Shown here piece by piece: positions 27,233-35,824 of a DNA stretch of 64,000 bases. The translations under genes and the position numbers were made by a program. The first letter of the stretch is position 1; every line of letters begins with the position of its first letter. The stretch is from Paracoccus aminophilus JCM 7686 (lineage in GTDB: Bacteria > Pseudomonadota > Alphaproteobacteria > Rhodobacterales > Rhodobacteraceae): positions 1 through 64,000 of the forward strand of contig NC_022041.1 of assembly GCF_000444995.1 (NCBI RefSeq). Reading direction: 5' to 3'. The notes under the pieces were generated by a model that made no database searches, was not told the DNA's origin, and saw only the letters and a list, made by a program, of their open reading frames with translations.

Positions 27233-27777
27233 GGTGCCTTGCCGAATTTCTCTGCCAAAGCGTCAAAACCAGCCTGATAGATGGCCGTGACCCCTTTGGT
27301 TGCCGCTTCGTCACTGTGTTCGGGAGCGGGTTTGCCGTTCGGATCGCCGCGATAGAAGCCGCCCTTCCAGACCACCTTGGCCTTGCCGCCTTCATCCTGA
27401 ACGCAAAGCGTTGCCGCATAATTCGTCACCGGCAGGACCGAGAGCTCGACCTTTTCGATCCGGTAGCCGTAGCAGCGCTTTTCCGGCTGCCATTTCGCCA
27501 GAACCTCGGTGATGGTCGGATCCCCGTCACCCTTGAGATGCAGCACGCGCTCGGATTTCTCGGGCTGATCCACTGATCCGTCCCCGCTGATCTCGGTCTT
27601 TGCGATCGCGGGATGCCAGCTCATATCGTCGAATTTGCCGATCACCGCCCAAACCTCGTCGGGCGTCGCATTCAGGACCTCGTCCATTTCGAGCTTCAAT
27701 CGCACCGGGCCGTGCGCCATGGCCGTAGAGGCAAAGGCCACGACCCCGGCGACCGCGAAAGCGAACATGCGGGTCAT
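27229..27777 (-). CDS. SRPBCC family (MxaD-like) periplasmic protein
   Basis: 182-residue protein with a signal peptide (VAFASTAMAHG). The START/SRPBCC-like fold resembles MxaD, a periplasmic protein that helps electron transfer between methanol dehydrogenase and its cytochrome. Visible features are EVLNATPDEVWAVIGKFDDMSWHP at the start of the fold and GVTAIYQAGFDALAEKFG at the C-terminal helix. It leads a two-gene minus-strand unit with the propeller protein. ATG 27768 is a possible alternative start. Confidence 0.8.
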   Translation of the reverse strand: MTRMFAFAVAGVVAFASTAMAHGPVRLKLEMDEVLNATPDEVWAVIGKFDDMSWHPAIAKTEISGDGSVDQPEKSERVLHLKGDGDPTITEVLAKWQPEKRCYGYRIEKVELSVLPVTNYAATLCVQDEGGKAKVVWKGGFYRGDPNGKPAPEHSDEAATKGVTAIYQAGFDALAEKFGKAP

Positions 27778-28121
27778 CAGATACTCCTCCTGAGAATAGT
27801 CAGATTGTGAAGCCTGAAGGGGATACGAAAGCCTGTCGCGATCATCGACGAAGAATCCGTCTTGGCCAAGCCAAATTTCCCTCCAATGATAAGGACATCG
27901 GGGCCGATCTTCGGCACTCTGCCGTGGTTTGCGGCAGGGGTGCAGATGAAGAGCCCATCACGTCACCCGGCGAAGATGCGCCTTGCCTCGGCGCTCCGTC
28001 CATCACCCAAAAGTCATATCATGCTAAAGTTTCAGGGAAATCTCCCTGAGTTTGCAAAGGGCTTATTGCCGGGTTGGCGCAAGACGATTCGCCCGCCATG
28101 ATGATTCGGGGGGAGAGTCAC
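27778..28121. promoter_or_regulatory. Divergent promoter region of the PQQ accessory genes
   Basis: 344 bases without a credible gene, between the MxaD-like gene (minus) and the ABC binding-protein gene (plus). At 28024-28041 it carries, on the minus strand, the ATTTCCCTnAnACTTTAG element shared with xoxF. A perfect seven-base inverted repeat, TCAGGGA-AATC-TCCCTGA (28032-28049), overlaps it and could be an operator dimer site. GGGGGAGAG at 28109-28117 serves the rightward gene. Confidence 0.6.
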
Positions 28122-29324
28122 ATGAAGAATGCAGCCGCGTTTCTATTGCTCGCCGTGGCGGGCACAAGTCCTGCCTTTGCGCAAGAGACCCCGGCCACCG
28201 GGGCCAAGGCACTGACCCAGATCCGGGCCGCGGTGCTGCGGGTCGATCGCGAGAGCTTGCCGCCGATCTCGCGGCTCGATCTGCCGCCGGCCGATCTGGG
28301 CTTTGCCGGCGCAAGGCTGGCGATCGAGGACAATGACACCACCGGCAAGTTCATGGGCCAGGATTTCGAGGCGCTTGAGGTCACCGCGACGCCCGACACC
28401 GCCAAGGCCGAGATGGACAAGATCCTCGCCGAAAAGATCCCGTTCGTCGTGGTTCTGGCCGATGATGCGACGACGCTGGCGCTGTCCGATCAGGTCGGAG
28501 ACCGCGCCTTGGTGCTCAATGCCCGGGCCCGGGGCGATAATCTGCGCGGCAAGGATTGCCGGGTGAACACGCTCCATATCGCGCCAAGCTATGCGATGCT
28601 GACCGATGGGCTCGCGCAGTTTCTGATGTGGAAACGCTGGCCGAACTGGTTTCTCGTGACCGGCAGCCATCCCGAGGATCAGGCGCTGGGCGCGGCCTAT
28701 CAGCGGGCGGCGACGAAATTCGGCGCCAAGATCGTCGAGAGCCGCGTCTATGAGGACACCGGCGGCGCCCGGCGCACGGATACCGGCTATGTGCAGGTGC
28801 AAAAGCAGATGCCGGTCTTCACGCAGGATGCGAAGGCCTATGATGTCATGGTCACGGCAGATGAGGCCGGGATCTTTGCCGCCTATCTGCCCTATCAGAC
28901 CTGGGATCCGCGCCCGGTGACCGGCTCGGCGGGGCTGGTGCCGCAAAGCTGGGATGCGAGCTTTGAGGCTTATGGCGGGATGCAGTTCCAGAACCGCTTC
29001 GAAAAGCTGGCCAAGCGCCCGATGCGGGATGAGGACTACCAAAGCTGGCTGGCCCTGCGCATGATCGGCGAGGCCGCGACCCGAACCCAATCCGCCGATC
29101 CGGCAGCACTCAAGGCCTTCATGCTCTCGGACAAGTTCGAGATTGCGGGCTTCAAGGGCCAGAAGCTGACCCTGCGCGACTGGGACCACCAGCTGCGTCA
29201 GCCGATCCTGCTGACATCGGGCAAGATCGTCGCCTCGGTCAGCCCGCAAGACGAATATCTGCACCAAAGCTCACAGCTCGACACATTGGGCATCGACCGT
29301 CCTGAAACCGAATGCAAATTCTGA
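28122..29324 (+). CDS. ABC transporter substrate-binding protein, PQQ-dependent alcohol dehydrogenase system
   Basis: 400-residue secreted protein with a signal peptide (VAGTSPAFAQ) and a branched-chain-amino-acid-receptor-like (type I periplasmic binding) body. It matches the binding-protein family defined by its place beside PQQ alcohol dehydrogenases. The start at 28122 follows GGGGGAGAG; the ATG at 28074 lacks such a site and would mask the signal peptide. The ATPase and permease of the system follow three genes later. The ligand is unknown. Confidence 0.85.
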   Translation: MKNAAAFLLLAVAGTSPAFAQETPATGAKALTQIRAAVLRVDRESLPPISRLDLPPADLGFAGARLAIEDNDTTGKFMGQDFEALEVTATPDTAKAEMDKILAEKIPFVVVLADDATTLALSDQVGDRALVLNARARGDNLRGKDCRVNTLHIAPSYAMLTDGLAQFLMWKRWPNWFLVTGSHPEDQALGAAYQRAATKFGAKIVESRVYEDTGGARRTDTGYVQVQKQMPVFTQDAKAYDVMVTADEAGIFAAYLPYQTWDPRPVTGSAGLVPQSWDASFEAYGGMQFQNRFEKLAKRPMRDEDYQSWLALRMIGEAATRTQSADPAALKAFMLSDKFEIAGFKGQKLTLRDWDHQLRQPILLTSGKIVASVSPQDEYLHQSSQLDTLGIDRPETECKF

Positions 29325-29332
29325 GGGAGACC

Positions 29333-30307
29333 ATGAAAGCTGCATTGAAGACCTCTGTCGCGCTTTTGCTCTGCATGGCCGCGACTCCGGCCTTGGCGAA
29401 CCGCGTCTTCGTCTCGAATGAAAAGGGCAATGACGTCACCGTCATCGACAGCGAAACGATGGAGGTGATCGGTCATTATCCGGTCGGCGCCCGCCCGCGG
29501 GGCATCACCATCAGCCCCGATGGCAAGGAGCTTTATGTCTGCGTCTCGGACGATGACCTCGTCCGGGTCTTCAACCCCGACACGATGGAGGAGATGCACA
29601 CCTTGCCCTCGGGGCCTGACCCCGAGCTCTTCGTGCTCCATCCCTCGGGCAACCCGCTTTATATCGCCAATGAGGACGACAACCTCGTCACCGTGGTCGA
29701 TACCAAGACCCACAAGGTTCTGGCCGAGATCCCGGTGGGCGTCGAACCCGAGGGCATGGCGGTCAGCCCGGATGGCAAGACCGTGGTGAACACCTCGGAA
29801 ACCACCAATATGGCGCATTTCATCGACAGCACGACCTTCGAGATCACCGCGAATACGCTGGTCGATTCCCGGCCGCGCTTCGCCGAATTCAGCCCGGATG
29901 AGAAACATCTCTATGTCTCGGCAGAGATCGGCGGCACGGTCAGCGTCATCGACCCCGCCACCCGCGAAGTCATCAAGAAGATCACCCTCGAGATCCCCGG
30001 CGTTTTGCCCGAGGCGATCCAGCCCGTCGGCGTGCGCGTGACCAAGGACAGCAAGAAGGTCTTTGTCGCGCTCGGCCCGGCGAACCGGGTTGCGGTGATC
30101 AATGGCGAGACCATGGAGGTCGAGAAATACCTGCTGGTCGGCCAGCGCGTCTGGCAGCTCGCCTTCACGCCGGACCAGAAATACCTCTACACGACCAACG
30201 GCAATTCGAATGACGTGTCAGTCATTGATGTCGCGAAAGAAGAAGTCGTGAAATCGATCCCCGTGGGCCAACAGCCCTGGGGGGTCACCATTGCTCCCAA
30301 TAAATAA
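29333..30307 (+). CDS. PQQ-dependent catabolism-associated beta-propeller protein
   Basis: 324-residue secreted YVTN propeller. Signal peptide to ATPALAN, then about seven repeats of the type FVSNEKGNDVTVIDSETMEV and PRGITISPDGKELYV. It belongs to the propeller family that accompanies the PQQ ABC system. The start at 29333 follows GAGGGAGA; the frame opens at 29312 inside the previous gene, which is less likely. It is thought to be structural or sensory; no catalytic residues are evident. Confidence 0.88.
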   Translation: MKAALKTSVALLLCMAATPALANRVFVSNEKGNDVTVIDSETMEVIGHYPVGARPRGITISPDGKELYVCVSDDDLVRVFNPDTMEEMHTLPSGPDPELFVLHPSGNPLYIANEDDNLVTVVDTKTHKVLAEIPVGVEPEGMAVSPDGKTVVNTSETTNMAHFIDSTTFEITANTLVDSRPRFAEFSPDEKHLYVSAEIGGTVSVIDPATREVIKKITLEIPGVLPEAIQPVGVRVTKDSKKVFVALGPANRVAVINGETMEVEKYLLVGQRVWQLAFTPDQKYLYTTNGNSNDVSVIDVAKEEVVKSIPVGQQPWGVTIAPNK

Positions 30308-30345
30308 ATAAACGCGACAAAATAATCTCGACAAGGAGGAAGACC

Positions 30346-30939
30346 ATGACCCGATTGCTGACCTGTCTGATGATCATGGCGGGGCTTGCCCTGCCTGCCG
30401 CTGCGCAAGAAACGGCTCCGGCTGCAAAGCCCGGCGCGAGTGCTGCGGCCGATCAGGGCGCGGCCGCGCAAAAGGATGACGATGATGACGGCGATGAGGC
30501 CAAACCGGCCGAAGCAGCTGCCGCCCCGGCAGCAGCTGCCGCCCCGGCAGCAGGTGCCGTTCAACACCACGATTTCGGACCTTCGGGCATTATGGCCAAG
30601 GCCAATCGCGAGGATCTGGCGCCGCTGACGCTCAGCGCGGGCAAGCCGGTCGCTGAGGGCCCCTATACGCTGCAATCGGGCGGCTATTACCGCATCAAGA
30701 TCGTCGCGGACGGGACGCAAGAGCTTGGCCTGTCGGGCGGTGATTTCTTCCGCGCGATTTGGGTCAATGAAGTCGTCATCAACTCGATCGAGATCCGTCC
30801 GATGGGCATCCATTCGTTCGAATTCGACGAGGCCGGTGAAATCACCATGACCTTCATCGCGATCAAGCCCGGCACCTATGAGCTGTCGATCCCGCGCTCG
30901 ACCGGCGAGTCGCAAAAGGCCACCTTCACCATCCGCTAA
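30346..30939 (+). CDS. Secreted protein of unknown function in the PQQ/ABC operon
   Basis: 197 residues. A signal peptide (LPAAAQE) is followed by a low-complexity Ala/Pro and Asp-rich linker (about residues 25-75), then a compact beta-rich domain (GPYTLQSGGYYRIKIVADGTQE... to KATFTIR). The domain's size and its ending in GTYELSIP recall cupredoxin-like folds, but I see no complete copper site (His-Cys-Met) and make no such call. The linker contains an exact 18-base tandem duplication. AAGGAGG lies before the ATG. Confidence 0.7.
   Translation: MTRLLTCLMIMAGLALPAAAQETAPAAKPGASAAADQGAAAQKDDDDDGDEAKPAEAAAAPAAAAAPAAGAVQHHDFGPSGIMAKANREDLAPLTLSAGKPVAEGPYTLQSGGYYRIKIVADGTQELGLSGGDFFRAIWVNEVVINSIEIRPMGIHSFEFDEAGEITMTFIAIKPGTYELSIPRSTGESQKATFTIR
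30514..30549 (+). repeat. 18-base tandem duplication in the Ala/Pro linker
   Basis: GCAGCTGCCGCCCCGGCA is repeated exactly twice (30514-30531, 30532-30549) with a partial third copy after it. It encodes AAAAPA-type linker units, so copy number could vary between strains without breaking the frame. Confidence 0.9.
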
Positions 30940-30954
30940 TAGCGGCGTGCCAAC

Positions 30955-30978
30955 ACCGGAGGCGCTTCCGCCTCCGGT
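30955..30978 (+). terminator. Intergenic hairpin before the ABC ATPase gene
   Basis: ACCGGAGGCG-CTTC-CGCCTCCGGT is a perfect ten-base stem with a tetraloop and no U tract. It lies between the unknown secreted protein and the ATPase, so it probably tunes message stability or partial read-through. Confidence 0.55.
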
Positions 30979-30999
30979 CCTGATCATCGACGGGATATC

Positions 31000-31725
31000 A
31001 TGAACAGCCCTGCGCTTGAGATCGACAATGTCAGCCATAATTTCGGCAAGGTGAAGGCGCTGGACGATGTTTCTCTGACCGTGCCGCGCGGCAGTTTCAC
31101 CGCGCTGCTCGGCGTGAACGGCGCGGGCAAGACCACGCTGTTTTCGCTGATTACGCGACTTTACACCAATAGTTCAGGCGTGATCCGGGTCGCGGGCCAT
31201 GATTTGCGCCGTGATCCCGCGCAGGCTTTGGCCCGGCTGGGCGTGGTCTTTCAGTCGCGCGCGCTCGATACCGATCTGACCGTGCGCCAGAACCTCGAAT
31301 ACCACGCCAGCCTGCATGGGATTTCTCGCCGCATGGCCCGCGAGCGCATAGCGCAGGTGCTCGATCTGGTCGATCTGGCCGATCGCCGCGATGTCCGGGT
31401 TTCGGCGCTGTCGGGGGGCCAAAGCCGCCGGGCCGAGATTGCGCGCGCGCTGATCAACCGCCCCGAGCTTTTGCTTCTCGACGAAGCGACGGTCGGGCTG
31501 GATGTGAAATCCCGGGCCGAGGTGCTTGCGCTCACCCGCCGCCTGATCGCCGAGGAAAACGTCTCCGCGCTGTGGGCCACGCATATCATGGACGAGATCG
31601 CGCCAAGCGACGGGCTGGTGATCTTGCATCAGGGGCGGGTCCTGCGTCGCGGTCTGGCTGGCGAGATCGAGGCCGGTGGAGATCTGACGACGACATTCCT
31701 TGAACTGACGGGGCAAAGCGCATGA
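31000..31725 (+). CDS. ABC transporter ATP-binding protein, PQQ-dependent alcohol dehydrogenase system
   Basis: 241-residue ABC ATPase with Walker A GVNGAGKTT, Q-loop VVFQSRALD, signature LSGGQSRR, Walker B LLLLDEAT and H-loop WATH. It fits the ATPase family of the PQQ-associated ABC system, which resembles ABC-2 exporters of the multidrug or copper (NosF) type. Its stop overlaps the permease start (ATGA). The presence of an importer-like binding protein with an ABC-2 permease in one operon is unusual but typical of this system. Confidence 0.9.
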   Translation: MNSPALEIDNVSHNFGKVKALDDVSLTVPRGSFTALLGVNGAGKTTLFSLITRLYTNSSGVIRVAGHDLRRDPAQALARLGVVFQSRALDTDLTVRQNLEYHASLHGISRRMARERIAQVLDLVDLADRRDVRVSALSGGQSRRAEIARALINRPELLLLDEATVGLDVKSRAEVLALTRRLIAEENVSALWATHIMDEIAPSDGLVILHQGRVLRRGLAGEIEAGGDLTTTFLELTGQSA

Positions 31726-32543
31726 ATGTCCGCCGCTTTCCCGCCCGCGCTTGGGCGACCGCTTTTCTGGGCATCACCAAGCGCGAGACCCTGCGCTTCA
31801 TCAACCAGCGCGGCCGCTTCCTTGCCGCGCTGGTCCGGCCTCTGGTCTGGCTTTTCATCTTCGCGGCGGGATTTCGCGCCGTGCTGGGTCTCTCGATCAC
31901 GCCGCCCTATCAGACCTATGTGCTCTATGAGGTCTATGTCACGCCCGGTCTGGTCGGGATGATCCAGCTCTTCAACGGGATGCAAAGCTCGCTTTCTATG
32001 GTCTATGACCGCGAGACCGGCGCGATGCGCACCCTGCTGGTCAGCCCGTTCCCGCGCTGGTTCCTGCTGGGCTCAAAACTGGTCGCCGGGGTGCTGGTTT
32101 CTCTGCTGCAAGCCTATGCCTTTCTGGCGATTGCGTGGCTCTGGGGCATCCATGTGCCGCTGTGGGGCTATGTTACGGTTCTGCCCGCGCTGTTTTTGTC
32201 GGGGCTGATGCTGGGGGCGATGGGGCTCTTTCTGTCGTCGGGCATCCGGCAGCTTGAAAACTTCGCGGGGGTGATGAATTTCGTCATCTTCCCGATGTTT
32301 TTCGCCTCGACCGCGCTTTATCCGCTCTGGCGAATGAAAGAGGCCTCGGTGCTGCTTTACCGCATCTGCGCGCTGAACCCGTTCAGCCATGCGGTGGAAC
32401 TGATCCGCTTTGCGCTTTACGGACAGGTGAATTTCCTGTCCCTTGCTGTGGTGCTGGGCTGTCTTGCAGCTTTCTTTCTGGGTGCGGTCTGGATGTATGA
32501 TCCATCCAAGGGGCTCTGGGCCCGGCGAAAGGGGGGAATATGA
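31722..32543 (+). CDS. ABC-2 type permease, PQQ-dependent alcohol dehydrogenase system
   Basis: 273-residue membrane protein with six predicted hydrophobic segments. It carries the ABC-2 hallmark NPFSHAVELIRFALYG near the C-terminus and FNGMQSSLSMVYDRETGAMRTLLVSPFPRWF in the middle. Overlaps on both sides couple it to the ATPase and to the next secreted protein. The transported substance is not known. Confidence 0.9.
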   Translation: MNVRRFPARAWATAFLGITKRETLRFINQRGRFLAALVRPLVWLFIFAAGFRAVLGLSITPPYQTYVLYEVYVTPGLVGMIQLFNGMQSSLSMVYDRETGAMRTLLVSPFPRWFLLGSKLVAGVLVSLLQAYAFLAIAWLWGIHVPLWGYVTVLPALFLSGLMLGAMGLFLSSGIRQLENFAGVMNFVIFPMFFASTALYPLWRMKEASVLLYRICALNPFSHAVELIRFALYGQVNFLSLAVVLGCLAAFFLGAVWMYDPSKGLWARRKGGI

Positions 32544-33145
32544 AGCGGATTCTTCTGACGGCGGCAATGGTCGGAGGCCTTGGGGCCGGGATGGCTTGGG
32601 CCGAGACGGGCACCGATCCTGATTGGCCCTGCATCCAGCGCAAGCAGCCGCATCTGTCGCTTGGGCAGGTCTGGACCGGCCCGGTGCCGACCGAGGCCCA
32701 GCAAGAGCTGGCGAAGACGCGCGACATCGCCAATCTTGCCGAGGCGCTCGAGCAAAGGCGGGTTTCGGTCGAGGATGCCGAAAAGCAGATCGGCGATTAC
32801 GCCAAGACGGCCAGCAATGACCAGCTCACCGCGCTGATGGTGGCGATCTTCGACCGTCTGGACAGCCGCCGCGCCTCGCTGATCGAGGGGATCGGCCGCT
32901 ATGGTCACAAGCAGGTCGCGCTCGCCCAGCAGATCGATGACCGTCGCGGCAAGATGGAAGCGATGCAGAAGGCCGACAAACCGGACTTCGATGCGATCGA
33001 CAAAGAGGAAGCCGCGCTCGACTGGGACACGCGCATCTTCACCGACCGCCAGCAATCGCTGACCTATGTCTGCGAGACGCCGGTGATCCTTGAACAGCGC
33101 GCCTTCTCTCTGGGCCGGGCAATTGCCGCCGGGCTGAAATCCTGA
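32540..33145 (+). CDS. Conserved secreted protein of unknown function, end of the PQQ/ABC operon
   Basis: 201 residues. The signal peptide ends near residue 21 (MAWAET). The mature part begins DPDWPCIQRKQPHLSLGQVWTGP and is mostly charged alpha-helix, with a second Cys (TYVCETP) near the C-terminus. The two cysteines could form a disulfide in the periplasm. It overlaps the permease (ATGA), so it is part of the system. I recognise no catalytic motif. Confidence 0.7.
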   Translation: MKRILLTAAMVGGLGAGMAWAETGTDPDWPCIQRKQPHLSLGQVWTGPVPTEAQQELAKTRDIANLAEALEQRRVSVEDAEKQIGDYAKTASNDQLTALMVAIFDRLDSRRASLIEGIGRYGHKQVALAQQIDDRRGKMEAMQKADKPDFDAIDKEEAALDWDTRIFTDRQQSLTYVCETPVILEQRAFSLGRAIAAGLKS

Positions 33146-33255
33146 CGTTCGGTTTTTTCGAACGCGGCAATTGAAACTGACGGACTAACCGAACCATTCA
33201 TCGGCTCTTAAGTTGAGTTCGACATGATTGCGTGTGATTCCCAAGGGACAGGCAA

Positions 33256-33855
33256 ATGACCAAGGTTCTCGTTCTCTATTATTCGGCTTATGGCCATATC
33301 GAACAGATGGCGGAAGCCGTCGCTGAAGGCGCTCGCGAAACCGGCGCCACCGTCGACATCAAGCGCGTTCCCGAGCTGGTGCCGGAAGAAATCGCCAAAG
33401 CGTCCTATTACAAGATGGACCAGAAGGCACCGATCGCGACCATCGCGGATCTGGAAAACTATGATGCGATCATCATCGGCACCGGCACGCGCTTTGGCCG
33501 GATGACCGGGCAGATGTCGAACTTTCTCGATCAGGCGGGCGGTCTCTGGGCGCGCGGCGCTTTGAACGGCAAGGTCGGCGCGGCCTTCACCTCGACCGCG
33601 ACCCAGCATGGCGGTCAGGAAACCACGCTGTTTTCGATCATCACCAATATGCTGCATTTCGGCATGACCGTCGTCGGGCTCGACTATGGTTTCGCCGGTC
33701 AGATGGACAATTCCAAGATCGTCGGCGGCGCGCCCTATGGCGCCACGACCATCGCGAACGGCGACGGCTCGCGTCAGCCGGGGCCGGAAGAGCTGGACGG
33801 CGCGCGCTATCTCGGTCGCCGCGCCGCGACGACGGCGGCAAAGCTTTTTGCCTAA
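33256..33855 (+). CDS. wrbA: NAD(P)H:quinone oxidoreductase WrbA
   Basis: 199-residue flavodoxin-like protein that reduces quinones by two electrons using FMN. It shows [23 protein letters not shown] (phosphate loop), [24 protein letters not shown] and [14 protein letters not shown], all WrbA signatures. Length is normal. AAGGGACAGG lies before the ATG. It stands alone between the PQQ operon and a strong terminator. Confidence 0.95.
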   Translation: MTKVLVLYYSAYGHIEQMAEAVAEGARETGATVDIKRVPELVPEEIAKASYYKMDQKAPIATIADLENYDAIIIGTGTRFGRMTGQMSNFLDQAGGLWARGALNGKVGAAFTSTATQHGGQETTLFSIITNMLHFGMTVVGLDYGFAGQMDNSKIVGGAPYGATTIANGDGSRQPGPEELDGARYLGRRAATTAAKLFA

Positions 33856-33889
33856 GATCAGGGCTTAAGCCCCGCACATCAGATCAGCG

Positions 33890-33919
33890 AAAGGCGTCGG
33901 AGCGATCCGGCGCCTTTTT
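33890..33919 (+). terminator. Rho-independent terminator after wrbA
   Basis: AAAGGCGTCGG-AGCGAT-CCGGCGCCTTT forms an 11-base stem with one G-U pair, continuing into a run of five T residues (33915-33919). Confidence 0.88.
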
Positions 33920-33932
33920 CCGTCCCCAGGGC

Positions 33933-34262
33933 TCAGGCTTTGCAGCTGACCTCGACCACGGTCTTGTACCAGCGCACCGGCAGCCCCTTGTCCGAGCGCA
34001 CGATCATCCCGCCATCCTTGCGCGACAGCTCTTGATAGCCACGCGGGCAGAACTGGGCGGCGCGGGTTTTCACCTGCGCGTTCAGCGCGTTCTGATAGCC
34101 GATGGTCGTGGCCTTTTCCTGCACGATGAAGCTGTAGATGTTCTGGCCATTGCGGGCCTCGACCAGTGCGGCATTCTGCTGCTGGGGCACCGCGTCACAG
34201 GCTGCCAAAGCGAGAGACATCGCTCCGAGCATGGAAAGTTTGAGGGCGGTCTGTCGGATCAT
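33933..34262 (-). CDS. Small secreted lipoprotein of unknown function
   Basis: 109 residues. The lipobox LALAAC places the lipidated Cys at residue 22. The mature part has two more cysteines (QFCPRGYQELS and VVEVSCKA) that may pair. The start at 34262 gives a classical lipoprotein signal; a longer frame to 34580 is spurious and overlaps mobA on the other strand. It converges with wrbA across the terminator. Confidence 0.75.
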   Translation of the reverse strand: MIRQTALKLSMLGAMSLALAACDAVPQQQNAALVEARNGQNIYSFIVQEKATTIGYQNALNAQVKTRAAQFCPRGYQELSRKDGGMIVRSDKGLPVRWYKTVVEVSCKA

Positions 34263-34415
34263 TCGCGTGTCCTTGCATGTCTTGAGCCACATCGGGCTGG
34301 GCGGGCTGAAATTCAATATGTCAGGCCATTCCGATTTCATCCCGACCTCAACCTTGCGGCTGGGACCGGCAGAGAGCGCTGGCCTTTCGCATGTCGCCCC
34401 GTCACAGTGAAGGGG

Positions 34416-35087
34416 ATGCAGCCGAAAATGGTGAATATTCTGGGCCCGAAGAGCAAAAAACTCCCCGCGATCATCCTCGCCGGAGGCCGTGCCACCCGAA
34501 TGGGCGGCGGCAACAAGGCGTTGCGCGTCCTCGGGGGCGAGACTTTGCTGGCCCGGGTCATCGCCCGGCTTTCGGACCAATGCGCGCCGGTGGCGATCAA
34601 CGCCAATACCGATCCCGAGGCTTTCGCGGGCTATAAGCTCCCGATCATCGCCGACACGATCCCGGGCTTTCCGGGTCCGCTCGCTGGGATCTTGGCGGGG
34701 ATGGAATGGGCCGCCGGGCTTGGGGCCGAGGCGGTGGTGAGCGTGTCAGTCGACACGCCCTTCCTGCCGCTCGATCTGGTGCATCGTCTGCGCGAGGCGG
34801 CGGGGCGGCACGGGATTGCGCTCGCGGCCAGCACGGACGCCGAAACGGGGCGAATGCAGGATCATCCGACCTGCTCGCTCTGGCCGGTCAGCCTGCGCGA
34901 AGACTTGGCGCAGGCGATCGAAAGCGGGCTTTTGAGGCCGGGGCAGTTCGCGGCGGCCTATGATCCGGGCCGCGCGGTCTTTGCCAGCCAGCCCTTCGAC
35001 CCGTTCACCAATGTGAACACGCCCGGCGATCTGGCAGAGGCAGAGGCCCTGACCCGGACCCCCGCCGGTTCCCTGCGCGGCTTCTAG
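34416..35087 (+). CDS. mobA: Molybdenum cofactor guanylyltransferase MobA
   Basis: Transfers GMP to molybdopterin to make the bis-MGD cofactor. The nucleotide-binding motif LAGGRATRMGGGNKAL, the GFPGPLAGILAGMEWA block and VSVDTPFLP are diagnostic. The start could be ATG 34416 or 34428; neither has a well-placed Shine-Dalgarno (AAGGGG ends at 34415). About 223 residues. Its stop shares the bases CTAG with the stop of convergent thiX. Implies molybdoenzymes elsewhere in the genome. Confidence 0.9.
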   Translation: MQPKMVNILGPKSKKLPAIILAGGRATRMGGGNKALRVLGGETLLARVIARLSDQCAPVAINANTDPEAFAGYKLPIIADTIPGFPGPLAGILAGMEWAAGLGAEAVVSVSVDTPFLPLDLVHRLREAAGRHGIALAASTDAETGRMQDHPTCSLWPVSLREDLAQAIESGLLRPGQFAAAYDPGRAVFASQPFDPFTNVNTPGDLAEAEALTRTPAGSLRGF

Positions 35088-35824
35088 GCGCCGTAGCGCT
35101 TGAGCCCGCGGCGCAGGATGTAGGCGATCAGCTGGGCGAAGATCACGGTCATCAGCGACAGGACCAGAAGCGCCGCAAAGACCTGATCGGTCTTCATCCG
35201 GCCATTGGCGTGGATCATCAGTGCGCCCAAGCCCTTGGCCCCGCCAACCCATTCACCGACCACCGCGCCAATCGGCGCATAAACGGCGGCAAGGCGCAGC
35301 CCGGTTCCAAGCTGCGGCAAAGCGGCGGGAATGCGCAGATGCCACATCCGCCGCGCCGGAGAGGCCCCCATGACCTGCGCCAGATCGAGCGCGGCGGCAG
35401 GCGTGCGCAGCAAGCCATCGAGAAAGGCCGAGGCGACCGGGAAGAAGACGATCAGCACCGTCATCGCGATCTTGGGCTGCATCCCATAGCCCAGCCAGAG
35501 CGTCAGGATTGGCGCCAGCGCAAAGACCGGGATGGTCTGGCTGAAGGTCAAAAGCGGGTGGAGCACGCCGCTGATGCGCCGCGACGAGGCCATGATGACC
35601 GCGAGCGCCGCGCCAAGGCTCGCGCCGATCACGAAACCCAGAACGACCTCGGCCCCGGTGAAGCTGGCGGCCTGCGCGATCTCGGCGCGGTTCAGCCACA
35701 AAGATTTCACCACGGCCACGGGCGAGGGCAGCAGGAAGGGCGGCAATTGCGCGATCCAGATGATGCCTTGCCAAATCAGCAAGGCGACGATCAGGACGGG
35801 CAGGATGGCTTTCAGGGTCTTCAT
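35084..35824 (-). CDS. thiX: ABC permease ThiX, thiamine-precursor uptake
   Basis: 246-residue inner membrane permease of the SsuC/ThiX type. It has six hydrophobic segments and the coupling-helix EAA-like motif (VMGASPARRMWHLRIPAALPQLGTGLRLA). It is last of the ten-gene thiamine operon and pairs with ThiZ and ThiY. By context it imports formyl-aminopyrimidine-type HMP precursors that TenA can use. The substrate is inferred from the tenA neighbour. ThiZ stop overlaps its start (ATGA). Confidence 0.85.
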   Translation of the reverse strand: MKTLKAILPVLIVALLIWQGIIWIAQLPPFLLPSPVAVVKSLWLNRAEIAQAASFTGAEVVLGFVIGASLGAALAVIMASSRRISGVLHPLLTFSQTIPVFALAPILTLWLGYGMQPKIAMTVLIVFFPVASAFLDGLLRTPAAALDLAQVMGASPARRMWHLRIPAALPQLGTGLRLAAVYAPIGAVVGEWVGGAKGLGALMIHANGRMKTDQVFAALLVLSLMTVIFAQLIAYILRRGLKRYGA

